NCBI RefSeq assembly: GCF_004803795.1
Contig: NZ_CP012543.1
Coordinates: 620,001 to 684,000, forward strand
Source: Campylobacter rectus
GTDB taxonomy: Bacteria; Campylobacterota; Campylobacteria; Campylobacterales; Campylobacteraceae
Direction of reading: 5' to 3'
DNA: 64,000 bases
The notes beneath the pieces are model-generated. The model worked only from the letters and a program-made list of their open reading frames with translations. It made no database searches and was not told the DNA's origin. Below are positions 46,947 through 55,578 of the stretch, piece after piece. The position numbers and the translations under genes are program-made. Every line of letters starts with the position of its first letter. The stretch's first letter is position 1.

Positions 46947-46952
46947 TAAAAT
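46947..46952 (+). promoter_or_regulatory. -10 element of the first MOMP gene
   Basis: TAAAAT preceded by a T-rich tract and TGTGC, 32 bp upstream of the ATG at 46985; AAAGGAG is the ribosome site. Confidence 0.5.
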
Positions 46953-46984
46953 TATGCCCATAAAACTTTTACAAAGGAGAACTT

Positions 46985-48163
46985 ATGAAACTTGCTAAAA
47001 TTTCTTTAGCTGCTTTGGTTGCGCTCGGCGCTTTCTCTACTTTAAATGCTACTCCGCTTGAAGAAGCTATTAAAGATGTGGATTTTTCAGGGTTTGCAAG
47101 GTATCGATATACCGGTAATAAACTAAACGTAAATGACAAAAAAGAGACGAAAGCAAATCACAATTTCAGATTTGTAGGTACGTTTAAGGCTGCGCTTGAT
47201 GACAATTTCTTTGGCGTTTTGGGCCTAAGATACGCTGCAAGTGACGGTTCCGGATATAATAACGACTTTACAAATACTACAAGTTCATTTGGCGTAAGAG
47301 AGTTTTATCTCGGCTATAAGGCGGGCAATACTACCGTAACCGCAGGTAAGCAATTTGCCGGTACATATTTTGAAGGTGACTTGGTTGCAACCGGTTTGAG
47401 GGTTCAAAATACCGATGTTTCAGGTCTTACTTTAGTAGGTGTCGCATTTGATGCTCTTGAAACCGATAAAATCGATTACGACGGTAAGTTATTATCAGGC
47501 GTAGCCGGCTCAAGAACTCTTAACTACTACGGCCTAGGCGCAATGGGAAGCTATGATCCAGTAAATTTCAAAGCTTGGTGGGCGTATCTTGAAGATACTG
47601 CAAACTTATTTGCGGCGGACGTGGCTTTGAAATTCGACTTTGACGCCGTAAAACTAGGATTGCAAGGACAATACGTTCATAACGAATCAAAAGATGACGA
47701 TAACTATGGCGATGCAAATTTCTTCGCAACCAAAGGTAACGTAGGATTTTTCGGAGTTAATTTAAATGCCGGTTATATCCACTATAAGGCAAAAGAGAAT
47801 AAATTGTCTTTTGTAACTGTTGAAGACAACGGCAAGCTAATCAACCCGGCTAAACTTCTTAACTCCGTAATGAACGGTAGCGCTCAATACTACAATAATA
47901 TCAAAGATAAAAACGACTATTGGTTTATCGGCGCAGCATACAAATTTGACAAATTTGGCCTATTTGCCAACTATATCGACGGTAAAGGCTACAGCTGGGC
48001 ACGCAAAAAAAGAATCGATAGAGACGAGTGGAATATCGGAGGCAATTATGCTTACAGCAAAAAGCTTAACTTCTCTACATTCTATGCGGCAACTAAAGAA
48101 AAAGACGGAGATTACAAAAATAAACACGATCGTATAAGATTTGAGGCTAAATATAGCTTCTAA
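46985..48163 (+). CDS. Major outer membrane protein, copy 1
   Basis: A 392-residue porin with signal peptide MKLAKISLAALVALGAFSTL and the Campylobacter MOMP start TPLEEAIKDVDFSGFARYRY. The rest alternates beta strands and loops (FKAALDDNFFGVLGLRYAA, EFYLGYKAGNTTVTAGKQ, AKYSF at the C-terminus with a final Phe). It should form the main trimeric general porin, and MOMP is also an adhesin and a variable surface antigen in this genus. A paralogue with the same start lies at 48988, separated by a cytochrome c gene. It has its own promoter and terminator. Confidence 0.9.
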   Translation: MKLAKISLAALVALGAFSTLNATPLEEAIKDVDFSGFARYRYTGNKLNVNDKKETKANHNFRFVGTFKAALDDNFFGVLGLRYAASDGSGYNNDFTNTTSSFGVREFYLGYKAGNTTVTAGKQFAGTYFEGDLVATGLRVQNTDVSGLTLVGVAFDALETDKIDYDGKLLSGVAGSRTLNYYGLGAMGSYDPVNFKAWWAYLEDTANLFAADVALKFDFDAVKLGLQGQYVHNESKDDDNYGDANFFATKGNVGFFGVNLNAGYIHYKAKENKLSFVTVEDNGKLINPAKLLNSVMNGSAQYYNNIKDKNDYWFIGAAYKFDKFGLFANYIDGKGYSWARKKRIDRDEWNIGGNYAYSKKLNFSTFYAATKEKDGDYKNKHDRIRFEAKYSF

Positions 48164-48187
48164 TCAAAAAAGCTCATTTTATGTTAT

Positions 48188-48222
48188 AATCCCAAGCAAA
48201 TTCCCTTTTGCTTGGGATTTTT
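48188..48222 (+). terminator. Rho-independent terminator of MOMP copy 1
   Basis: Stem ATCCCAAGCAAA/TTTTGCTTGGGAT with loop TTCCC and a trailing T run; 25 bp after the stop and just before the cytochrome c gene. Confidence 0.88.
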
Positions 48223-48244
48223 AAATTTATCAAAAAGGTTTTTT

Positions 48245-48808
48245 ATGAAATTTATGCATTTTTCGCTTTTAGCGTGTTTTTTTGCTTTTTCCTTGAATGC
48301 CGCCGACGAACCCAGTTATATATTTGAGGCAAAAGGCGAATTTGCAAAAGAGTTAAAAAGCTTAGTCGAAAAATATTCTAAAGACGAAAATATAAGCATA
48401 AACGTTTATGAAAAAGCTCCCGAAACTGATAGCGGCGGTAAATTTTTAAACATCGGCGTGGATAGCAAAAGAAGATATAGCGTAGAAAAAGGACGCGAGC
48501 TATATGCTAAAAATTGCGCCTCTTGCCACGGCGAGGATGGAAACAAAAGGGCTTACGGCGTATCCGAAAAGCTGACTAAAGTAAGTGCAGAGAGCATAGA
48601 AGCCGCTTTTTCAGGCTATTTGAATGATACTGATTATGGCGGAAGTATGAGAAATTTAATGAAATCGGTCGCCTCAAAAACAACTTATAGCGATCTGGGA
48701 GCGATCATCGCCTTTTTAAAAGGCAAAGATGCGTTGCAATACAAAGGAAGAGAGCAGGAAAATTCGGATATTTCCACTACCCCTACACAAGGAAGCTATT
48801 TAAAATAA
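48245..48808 (+). CDS. Monohaem c-type cytochrome
   Basis: I start it at ATG 48245 (MKFMHFSLLACFFAFSLNAADE), which opens a signal peptide; 11 upstream in-frame residues are discounted because they overlap the terminator region. The 187-residue periplasmic protein has one haem motif, NCASCHGEDG, preceded by GRELYAKNC, and a Met-ligand candidate in YGGSMRNLMKSVASK. An N-terminal extension of about 70 residues before the haem domain carries no recognised motif. It may donate electrons to an oxidase or peroxidase; context gives no partner. It lies between two MOMP genes. Confidence 0.85.
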   Translation: MKFMHFSLLACFFAFSLNAADEPSYIFEAKGEFAKELKSLVEKYSKDENISINVYEKAPETDSGGKFLNIGVDSKRRYSVEKGRELYAKNCASCHGEDGNKRAYGVSEKLTKVSAESIEAAFSGYLNDTDYGGSMRNLMKSVASKTTYSDLGAIIAFLKGKDALQYKGREQENSDISTTPTQGSYLK

Positions 48809-48987
48809 TCAAATTTACCGAGCCAAATTTGACCCAATGCCCTAAAATAATTTACAAATTTGACCCCTTATAATATATTTTGGTAAATGCTCGGTAATAT
48901 TTGCCGAAAAATCTAACTTTTTAAGCTTACCAAAGGTTATATTATGCTAGTATTTCAAGATATTTAATCTTATTTGAGGAGAAAATA

Positions 48988-50181
48988 ATGAAAATTGCTA
49001 AAATTTCATTGGCAGCTTTGGTTGCACTAGGTGCTTTCTCAACCGTAGCGAGTGCTACGCCGCTTGAAGAAGCTATTAAGAATGTAGATCTTTCAGGATA
49101 TGCAAGATATAGATATAATAATATCACCGTCAAAAAAAATAACGGTGAAAAAGATAACACGACCGCACATCACCAATTTAAATCCGAATTTTCTTTCAAG
49201 GCCGCGCTTGACGATAATTTCTACGGCGTGTTAAGCTTGAGATATAACGCCAAAGACAGCTCGGCTCATAATGCTGACGGTAACAAGGACAACACAAACA
49301 CTACAAGTACGTTTAACGTAAAAGAATTTTACCTAGGATATAAAGTAGGTAACACTACGATAACTGCCGGTAAGCAAACCGTAGGCTCATTCTTTACCGA
49401 CGATGTTGTTGGCACAGGTCTTAGGGTGACAAATCAAGATATTACAGGTTTAACTCTTGCCGCGATTGCATTTGACGCTCTTGAAAACGGTTCAGAAACC
49501 GATAACGGCTTGCCTGACGCGGTAAGAAACGCGGCATTTGCCGAAAATCTTTACGGAGTCGCAGCTATAGGCTCATACGATCCTGTAAGTTTCCAACTAT
49601 GGTATGCTAGCCTAATCGACATAGTTAATCTTATAGCAGCTGATGTGAACCTTAGCTTTAACATATCCGATGACGTAAATCTCGGCGCTCAAATTCAATA
49701 CGGACATGCCGATATAGATAATAAAGTCGGTCCTGATTTCAAAGATACCGATTTTTATGCTACCGAGCTTAGCGCAGAAGTATTTGGCGCTGACCTAGCT
49801 GCCGGCTATATCGGGTATAAGGTTCATGACAAAGCCGCCGGCCTTATAACTCTAGAAGACCAAGGTTCGTTTATCGAGGTCGGCGAGATAAAATCAGCGC
49901 TTGACTATACCGCTCTTGAGGGTAGAGGTAGCTTCTGGTTCTTGAAAGCGGGATATACTTTTGCTGAGAAATTTAAAATAGACGGCGATTACTCTAACGG
50001 TAAAGTTAAAGATGCTAAAGGCGATAAAGAAAAGTATCAAGAATACGTAGCAAGACTAACTTACGACTACAGTGCTAAGCTTAAGTTCTCAAGCTTTTAT
50101 GCATATGAGATCAATAAGCATCAAGACAATTCAAAAGACAAGACTAAACAGCTAAGATTCCAAGCTAAATACACATTCTAA
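48988..50181 (+). CDS. Major outer membrane protein, copy 2
   Basis: A 397-residue paralogue of the gene at 46985: signal MKIAKISLAALVALGAFSTV, then TPLEEAIKNVDLSGYARYRY, SFKAALDDNFYGVLSLRYNA, EFYLGYKVGNTTITAGKQ and a C-terminal QAKYTF. Conserved strands and divergent loops are typical for MOMPs under immune or phage selection. The ribosome site GAGGAG is strong. A TTATATTATG element about 55 bp upstream may be the -10. It is followed by its own terminator. Confidence 0.9.
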   Translation: MKIAKISLAALVALGAFSTVASATPLEEAIKNVDLSGYARYRYNNITVKKNNGEKDNTTAHHQFKSEFSFKAALDDNFYGVLSLRYNAKDSSAHNADGNKDNTNTTSTFNVKEFYLGYKVGNTTITAGKQTVGSFFTDDVVGTGLRVTNQDITGLTLAAIAFDALENGSETDNGLPDAVRNAAFAENLYGVAAIGSYDPVSFQLWYASLIDIVNLIAADVNLSFNISDDVNLGAQIQYGHADIDNKVGPDFKDTDFYATELSAEVFGADLAAGYIGYKVHDKAAGLITLEDQGSFIEVGEIKSALDYTALEGRGSFWFLKAGYTFAEKFKIDGDYSNGKVKDAKGDKEKYQEYVARLTYDYSAKLKFSSFYAYEINKHQDNSKDKTKQLRFQAKYTF

Positions 50182-50187
50182 TTTAAA

Positions 50188-50218
50188 TATCTCGGGTTTA
50201 TCCCGAGATATCCTTTTT
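50188..50218 (+). terminator. Rho-independent terminator of MOMP copy 2
   Basis: Nine-base-pair stem TATCTCGGG/CCCGAGATA with loop TTTAT, followed by TCCTTTTT. Confidence 0.88.
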
Positions 50219-50535
50219 GCATAGATTGCATACTTTTTCTATTTTACTATCTAAATTTTAAACATAATAATTCGTCAAACTGGGTCTATATCGCTGCGTA
50301 TAGCATAATCGGCTAAAGCTAGATGCGCTTTAAATTTAGGATTTTTTGGCATCCGATAAAATATCCTTGAGCAAAAACACATTTTAAATTTAGTCTGGTT
50401 TTATTGCCGTCTTGATATCTTGTAATCCAAAATGCAAACAATCGTTGGTTTTTATATTTTTTTGAATTTAAAAAATTAATAATTAAAAATCTTTATAAAA
50501 AATGAAGCTTAAAAATAAGAAAAAGTGAAATTTGA

Positions 50536-50560
50536 GAGAAAAGCGGGGCTTTCGCCCCGT
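50536..50560 (-). terminator. Rho-independent terminator of dps
   Basis: On the minus strand: stem CGGGGC/GCCCCG with GAAA loop, followed by TTTTCTCTC, directly after the dps stop. Confidence 0.85.
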
Positions 50561-50563
50561 AAA

Positions 50564-51001
50564 TTATGCCAAGGTAGCTTTTAGCATCCAGATAGCTTTT
50601 TCGTATTTGGCGATTTTATCTTGCGCCATAGCTACGGTTGTGCTATCTTTTGCTTTGTCCGCGACTTCTTCCAGCTTTTTAAATTCACCCAAAAGGTGCT
50701 CATACTCGCCCAAAATTCCATTTAATACTTCGGTAGGAGTATAGCTGCCTTTGTTGTCGATTTTCGGGTGAGCCAGCTTGTTTAGCTCCTCCGGTTTCGT
50801 GACGGCTTTACCGCCTAGCTGTATGGCGCGCTCCGCAGCATCGTCGAATATCTCCGCCATATCTTCATAGGCTTTTTCGGTGTATTCGTGCACGCTAAAA
50901 AACTGAATACCTTTTACATTCCAGTGATAGTCGTGAAATTTGATAAATAACGCGTGAGCGTCGGCCTGGATTTGATTTAACTGAGTAACAACTTTTGACA
51001 T
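50564..51001 (-). CDS. dps: Dps-family ferritin-like protein
   Basis: I start it at ATG 51001 (MSKVVTQLNQIQADAHALF), which has a GGAG site; the open frame extends to 51124, but those 41 residues overlap the promoter and are not conserved. The 145-residue protein has the Dps ferroxidase ligands: HDYHWNVKG (first His), FSVHEYTEKAYEDMAEIFDD (second His and acidic residues) and DDAAERAIQLGG. It should form 12-subunit shells that oxidise and store iron and protect from peroxide. The upstream region carries a Fur/PerR-like AT palindrome. Confidence 0.92.
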   Translation of the reverse strand: MSKVVTQLNQIQADAHALFIKFHDYHWNVKGIQFFSVHEYTEKAYEDMAEIFDDAAERAIQLGGKAVTKPEELNKLAHPKIDNKGSYTPTEVLNGILGEYEHLLGEFKKLEEVADKAKDSTTVAMAQDKIAKYEKAIWMLKATLA

Positions 51002-51032
51002 TTTGTCTCCTTTGATTCGATTTGTTGTCGGA

Positions 51033-51038
51033 ATTATA
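51033..51038 (-). promoter_or_regulatory. -10 element (TATAAT) of dps
   Basis: Perfect TATAAT on the minus strand, 31 bp upstream of the dps ATG. Confidence 0.6.
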
Positions 51039-51070
51039 TAACTAGCTAGCTTAAAAGAAAATAATTTGCA

Positions 51071-51092
51071 ATCAATAAAAATTATTATCTGA
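51071..51092 (-). promoter_or_regulatory. Possible Fur/PerR-like box upstream of dps
   Basis: On the minus strand GATAATAATTTTTATTGAT resembles the GATAATGATAATCATTATC Fur box (12 of 19 positions by eye). Its distance from the -10 would suit regulation around the -35 region or further upstream. AT richness makes chance similarity possible. Confidence 0.35.
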
Positions 51093-51124
51093 TAAAACAA
51101 GTTTTTGTAAAATTTGCTCCGCAT

Positions 51125-52535
51125 TTGATCAATCTAATTAAATTATTTGCTGTGCGCCGCAATCGGAAATTTAAAATAAACAAAATATGGATGAATGCGG
51201 TAGCGGTTTTATGGGTCGGCTCAAAAAATTCGTATTATAAAAATGCGGACAAAGTAGCTATTAAAATTTATCTCGAAAGCTCCGCGCTATTTTTGCTTGG
51301 TCGTTTTTTACGCATTAGTTTTATTATCTTATTTTGCAGACGGTCGGCTTTTTGGCGTAAAGATTAAAGGCGGTGGCGTAGAGGGAGGCGTTTCATATAA
51401 AATCATCGCTTAAATTTACGCTTGTAAACACTCCTAAAAGCAGTGCCTCTTAATCATCAGAGCGCAAGGTTTATTTGCTACTAGCTCTAAGGCAAAAAAG
51501 TAGCGAAATTTAATCGGCGGCCAATTTTAGCCTGCAAAACGGCGATTTTGACTGATCGATCATTTTACATATCTTTACGCCAAACGTCAAATTTGCGCAA
51601 AATGTTTAATCTAAAAACTCAAATTTAATAACTAAATGCCGTTTTTGTATCATCTTAAGTTTCAAAAAGGGGTAAATTTTTAAACTGTCGCCCCGCAAAT
51701 TTTAAAACAAATCTTTTTAAAATCGTCTATGATATCCCCGATAGAAGCGAGCTGTGATAGACATAAATAATATAGAGCCGGGTAAGGGCCGAAAATCATA
51801 CATAAAATATACGTATCGGTTTTATTTCGATAAAGAAAATGCGATTTTGCAGATGTAAAAGGTCAAGGCTAAAACCTTGTATAAATAATTTTATGCCAAA
51901 TACGATAAAGAAAAAGTATAAAAATTAAAACTTAGGCTTAAATTTAAAGAAATGCAAATTTGAAATTTTGATGCTGCCGATAGCGAGTCGCTTCGGCGAA
52001 TCGGTGCCGTTATGCTAAATCGCGATAAATTTTGCAAAAATTTCGGCGCCGACTCTGCCTGTTGTGCGCTTTTGATGAAATAATAATGTCGGCAAATTTG
52101 ATTGAATTTGCTATCGCGCCAAAATATTTTACGGATACGGTCGGGAGCAAAAAAGTAAAAGATTTATAAAATTTGCCGTCAAAAAATCAAAAGAGATAAG
52201 CGGGGATTTCAGTAAATTTGCTTGCAGATTCGTATGTTAAGCGCATTGATTCGTTTTGCAGGCGATCAGCCGTATTGATAGATAAAAATCTTTTAAATTT
52301 GCCGATAAATTCTATTACCCCGCCTAATCGTAAAATAAATTTAATGTCGCCTTATCTAGGCAAATTTATCGCCCGTCAGCGCGCTAATATCGGCAAGCGT
52401 GCGTTGATTACGCTCGATATTTGCCCGAGATGCCGCAAGGTCGCGTCGATAGTTTGTAAATTTACGGGTTTGCGGCTTTTTCTCCATAGTCCTAAAGCCT
52501 GCGTTGCTTTTGCGCTCAGGCCTTATTTTTCGACC
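51125..52535. other. Long gene-poor stretch with one possible gene remnant
   Basis: About 1.4 kb between dps and pgi. Open frames at 51125-51367 and 52218-52553 have no ribosome sites or recognisable similarity; the latter overlaps pgi. From GTG 51754 a frame reads VIDINNIEPGKGRKSYIKYT, then FDKENAILQM, stop, KVKAKTLYK, stop, FYAKYDKEKV. This has protein-like composition but is interrupted by stops, so it may be a decayed gene. AAATTT words are dense throughout. Confidence 0.45.
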
Positions 52536-53765
52536 TTATTTGCCCGCCGTTAGCATCGTCTTTAGTATGCGTTTGCCGACTTCGACGCCGGGCTGGTCGT
52601 AGGTGTTTATGCCTAGCATAATGCCCGTAGCCGACGTGAGAAGCTCGAAATAATAAATCAAAAATCCCGCACTCGCTTCATCCAGCCGCTCAAGCTCGAT
52701 GACGTCCGTGCTGATGCCTTCTTGTACCAGCGCATGAGTCGTGGCGCCGCACTGAGCATTTATTAGCTCGCCCAGACTTAGCCCGTTTACGAAGTCGCAG
52801 CCCTCAAGTCCGTTTAGGCTTAGGTTCGGTACCGCCGCATCTGCATCCGCAAGCGCCACCTTGATAAAGCTTACCGTTTTATCTTTTACTCCGTCCATAA
52901 TCAGCTGCAAAAAGCTATGCTGGTCGCGCGAGCCAATCAGCCCCACCGGCGTTAGGCCGTAGCGTTTGTAGCCCTTTTTCTTGCCCAGACTCTCCGCCCA
53001 TAGCTGCACATACCAGTCGTTAAACTCTAAAAATCTATCGCCATAGCTAAAAACGACGTTGATTTTAGCGTTTTTGTGCGTCGCGTAGTGGTAGGCCTTT
53101 TGCAGTAGCGTATCGTCGCCGTCCTCTAAAAATCGCCTCTTACATGCCCGCGCGCCCTCCAGCAGCGCCGCCGCGTCGTATCCGCACAGCATCAGCGGCA
53201 CGAGTCCGATCGCGCTAAGTACGCTAAATCTACCGCCGACGTTTTTGGGGATGTTAAAAAATTTGACGCCGTTTTGCCTGGCGTAGACCTCCAACGGCGA
53301 GGCGGGATCGGTGATGACGATAAAGTTTTTGCTCAAATTTGGCGAGTCAAAGCGCGCTAAAATACACTTAAAAAGCGTGATCGTCTCGATCGTGGTGCCC
53401 GATTTTGACGAGACGACAAAAAGCGTCTCGTCAAATTTGATGCTAGCGCAAACGCGCTCGAAGCTAAAGGCGTCCACGTTATCGAGAAAATAAAGCTCTC
53501 GCTCGCGGCTCCTTTTTGCGCCAGGTAGCATCGTTTTTAGCGCTTTTACGCCTAGACTGCTGCCGCCGATACCTACCAGTACGACGCTTTTTATATGCGA
53601 GAGGGTAGCTTCAAATTCGGCGATTTCGCCGAGCAAATTTGCCCCGATCTCGGGCAGGTGATAGTAGCCGATCTTGCCGCCTTTTAGCTCGTCGTTCATA
53701 CGCTCGGCGTAAGATGCGATCGTGGTTATGGGTGTGCGCTCAAAAAACAGCTCATTTTTTAGCAT
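52536..53765 (-). CDS. pgi: Glucose-6-phosphate isomerase
   Basis: The 409-residue cytoplasmic enzyme interconverts glucose-6-phosphate and fructose-6-phosphate. Marks are VLVGIGGSSLGVKALK, FVVSSKSGTTIETITLFK, NVGGRFSVLSAIGLVPL, SYGDRFLEFNDWYVQLWAESLGKK and GSRDQHSFLQLIMDG, with the C-terminal YDQPGVEVGKRI holding the last catalytic segment. The length is the short form found in Campylobacter (E. coli has about 550). It starts inside galU (14-bp overlap), so the two are co-translated. Campylobacters lack classic glycolysis, so gluconeogenic supply of sugars for surface glycans is the likely use. Confidence 0.95.
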   Translation of the reverse strand: MLKNELFFERTPITTIASYAERMNDELKGGKIGYYHLPEIGANLLGEIAEFEATLSHIKSVVLVGIGGSSLGVKALKTMLPGAKRSRERELYFLDNVDAFSFERVCASIKFDETLFVVSSKSGTTIETITLFKCILARFDSPNLSKNFIVITDPASPLEVYARQNGVKFFNIPKNVGGRFSVLSAIGLVPLMLCGYDAAALLEGARACKRRFLEDGDDTLLQKAYHYATHKNAKINVVFSYGDRFLEFNDWYVQLWAESLGKKKGYKRYGLTPVGLIGSRDQHSFLQLIMDGVKDKTVSFIKVALADADAAVPNLSLNGLEGCDFVNGLSLGELINAQCGATTHALVQEGISTDVIELERLDEASAGFLIYYFELLTSATGIMLGINTYDQPGVEVGKRILKTMLTAGK

Positions 53766-54585
53766 TTTTGCCTAGCTCGTAGAAGAAATTGGTCGCCTGC
53801 ACGAATCCCTCGACGCTGCCGCAATCAAAGCGCTTGCCTTTAAATTTATACGCCAGCACCATGCCGCCTTTGGCCTGCTCTTTTAGCGCATCGGTGATCT
53901 GCACTTCGCCGTTTTTGCCGGGCTTGGTGTGCTCTAAAATCGTAAAGATGTCGGGCGTGAGGATGTAGCGGCCGATAACGGCTAGGTTGCTCGGAGCTTC
54001 CTTGGGATCCGGTTTTTCGACCATATCGCTCACCATCAGTAGGTCGTCCTCGATCGCGCGGCCCGTGACTATGCCGTAGTTTTTGCTCTGCTCGATCGGC
54101 ACCTCCATCACGGCGACGATAGAGCAGCGGTATTTCTCGTAGATTTTTACCATTTGAGCCAGCACGCCTTCGCCCTCTTCGTTGATGCAGAGGTCATCGG
54201 CCAGCACCACGCCAAAGGGCTCGTCTCGCACGAGGACTTTGCCTGTGTGGATCGCGTTACCAAGCCCTCGCATACTCTCTTGACGCGTGAATGAAAACGT
54301 GCAGCTCGCCATCAGCTCTCTAATCTCGATGAGCAGGTGCTCTTTGTTCGTGCCAGAGATTTGATGCTCGAGCTCGTAGCTGATGTCGAAATAATCCTCC
54401 AGCGCGCGCTTGCCGCGACCCGTGATGAAGGCCATATTTTTCATACCCGCTTCCAGCGCCTCATCCACGCCGTAGTGAATGAGCGGCTTTGTGAGGATCG
54501 GCAGCATCTCCTTTGGCAACGATTTGGTCGCGGGCAAAAATCTAGTGCCGTAGCCCGCAGCCGGAAATAAACAAGTCTGTATCAT
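53752..54585 (-). CDS. galU: UTP--glucose-1-phosphate uridylyltransferase
   Basis: The 277-residue nucleotidyltransferase makes UDP-glucose for LOS, capsule and N-glycan precursors. The N-terminal motif FPAAGYGTRFLPATKSLPKE is the NTP-binding signature. KPLIHYGVDEALEAG, FVLADDLCIN-type text (GVVLADDLCINEEGEG), VMEVPIEQSKNYGIV and VEKPDPKEAPSNLAVIGRYIL follow. It is the first gene of a galU-pgi pair; the ATG at 54585 follows AAAGGAAAA. Confidence 0.95.
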   Translation of the reverse strand: MIQTCLFPAAGYGTRFLPATKSLPKEMLPILTKPLIHYGVDEALEAGMKNMAFITGRGKRALEDYFDISYELEHQISGTNKEHLLIEIRELMASCTFSFTRQESMRGLGNAIHTGKVLVRDEPFGVVLADDLCINEEGEGVLAQMVKIYEKYRCSIVAVMEVPIEQSKNYGIVTGRAIEDDLLMVSDMVEKPDPKEAPSNLAVIGRYILTPDIFTILEHTKPGKNGEVQITDALKEQAKGGMVLAYKFKGKRFDCGSVEGFVQATNFFYELGKNAKK

Positions 54586-55578
54586 AAATTTTCCTTTAAA
54601 TTTTACGGATTATAGCGAATTTCGACTTATTTCAAGTATTAGAGTGAAGTCCCGGCGTATAAATTTGAAGTTAAATTTAAAAGCGTGGGCAAATTTGGTA
54701 AATTTGCGAGTTAAGTTAAATTTGACGCATCCTGACCTGCACCTTGAAAATGCAAAATTTAAATTGGTTAAATTTGGCTCCATCTTGTTTTTGTGTTAAA
54801 GAGGCTATGCTCCGCTAGCAGTTGCGGTTTGAAACAAAATAGCTCCTCGTCCCCTCTTTTTTATCCCGCTCTCTTTGTGATACGCGAAGTTACCGCGCTA
54901 TGCACGGGTTTAAATTCGGCTTTGTTATGCCGAACGGTTTTAGAATTTACTTTGAGATAAATTTGTAAATTTGTTTCTAAACTCCAAGGCGCTTTGCTTG
55001 GCAATAAGCAAAGCTATGTCGCAACCGTAAAATCATCGCCAGCTCTATGCTCGCTCTATGCTTGCAACTCTCAAAGAGAGTGCCGGCAGAGCGTAATTTA
55101 GTCCCATATAATAAACTTCAAACGGTTGCTTTTACGCAAACAAGCCAAAACACTAAAATACAAAACTCTAAATTTGACCGAATCAAATTTAGAGTTTTTG
55201 CGGTGCGGATCTCGGTAAGTAAAATTTGAAGCCGAAATTTATAAATTTGAGCGTAAAAAATTTAGGCGCAGTATCGCGAGACGGACTTAAATGTCTTGTT
55301 TTTCTTGCGGTCGCGAGCGCTAGCAGAAGCGAAGAAATTTTTGATTGAAGATAGAGCGTATAGTTTATCGAGGAAGTTTTTTACAACTGCGAGCGTAGCG
55401 AAGTAAAGCTACGCAAGAAGCGCTCGCGAAACGAGCCCTAAAAAAATCAAGGAGCCGTATTTCGCGTTTAGACGAAGCGACGGCAAACGAGGCTATGGGG
55501 CGGATCGGTCGTCCGCAACCAAAGCCGAATGAGCCGATAACGACATATAGTGGAAGAAGACAAGCCTTAAAAGCAAAT
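54586..55578. other. Gene-poor stretch with a strong isolated hairpin
   Basis: Nearly 1 kb without a supported gene. It contains a 16-bp perfect inverted repeat (listed separately) and, near 55388-55430, a GC-rich self-complementary segment (GCGAGCGTAGC ... GCTACGC ... GCGCTCGC). AAATTT words are common in the left part. Confidence 0.5.
55162..55198. terminator. Perfect 16-bp hairpin, bidirectional terminator-like
   Basis: AAAACTCTAAATTTGA and its exact reverse complement are separated by CCGAA. Runs of A before and T after make it terminator-like on both strands. No gene ends within several hundred bases, so what it terminates is unclear; an unannotated small RNA is one option. Confidence 0.6.

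Noticed and set aside
52218-52553. 111-residue plus-strand ORF
   Set aside because: It overlaps the 3' end of pgi on the opposite strand, has no ribosome site and has a basic, shadow-like composition.
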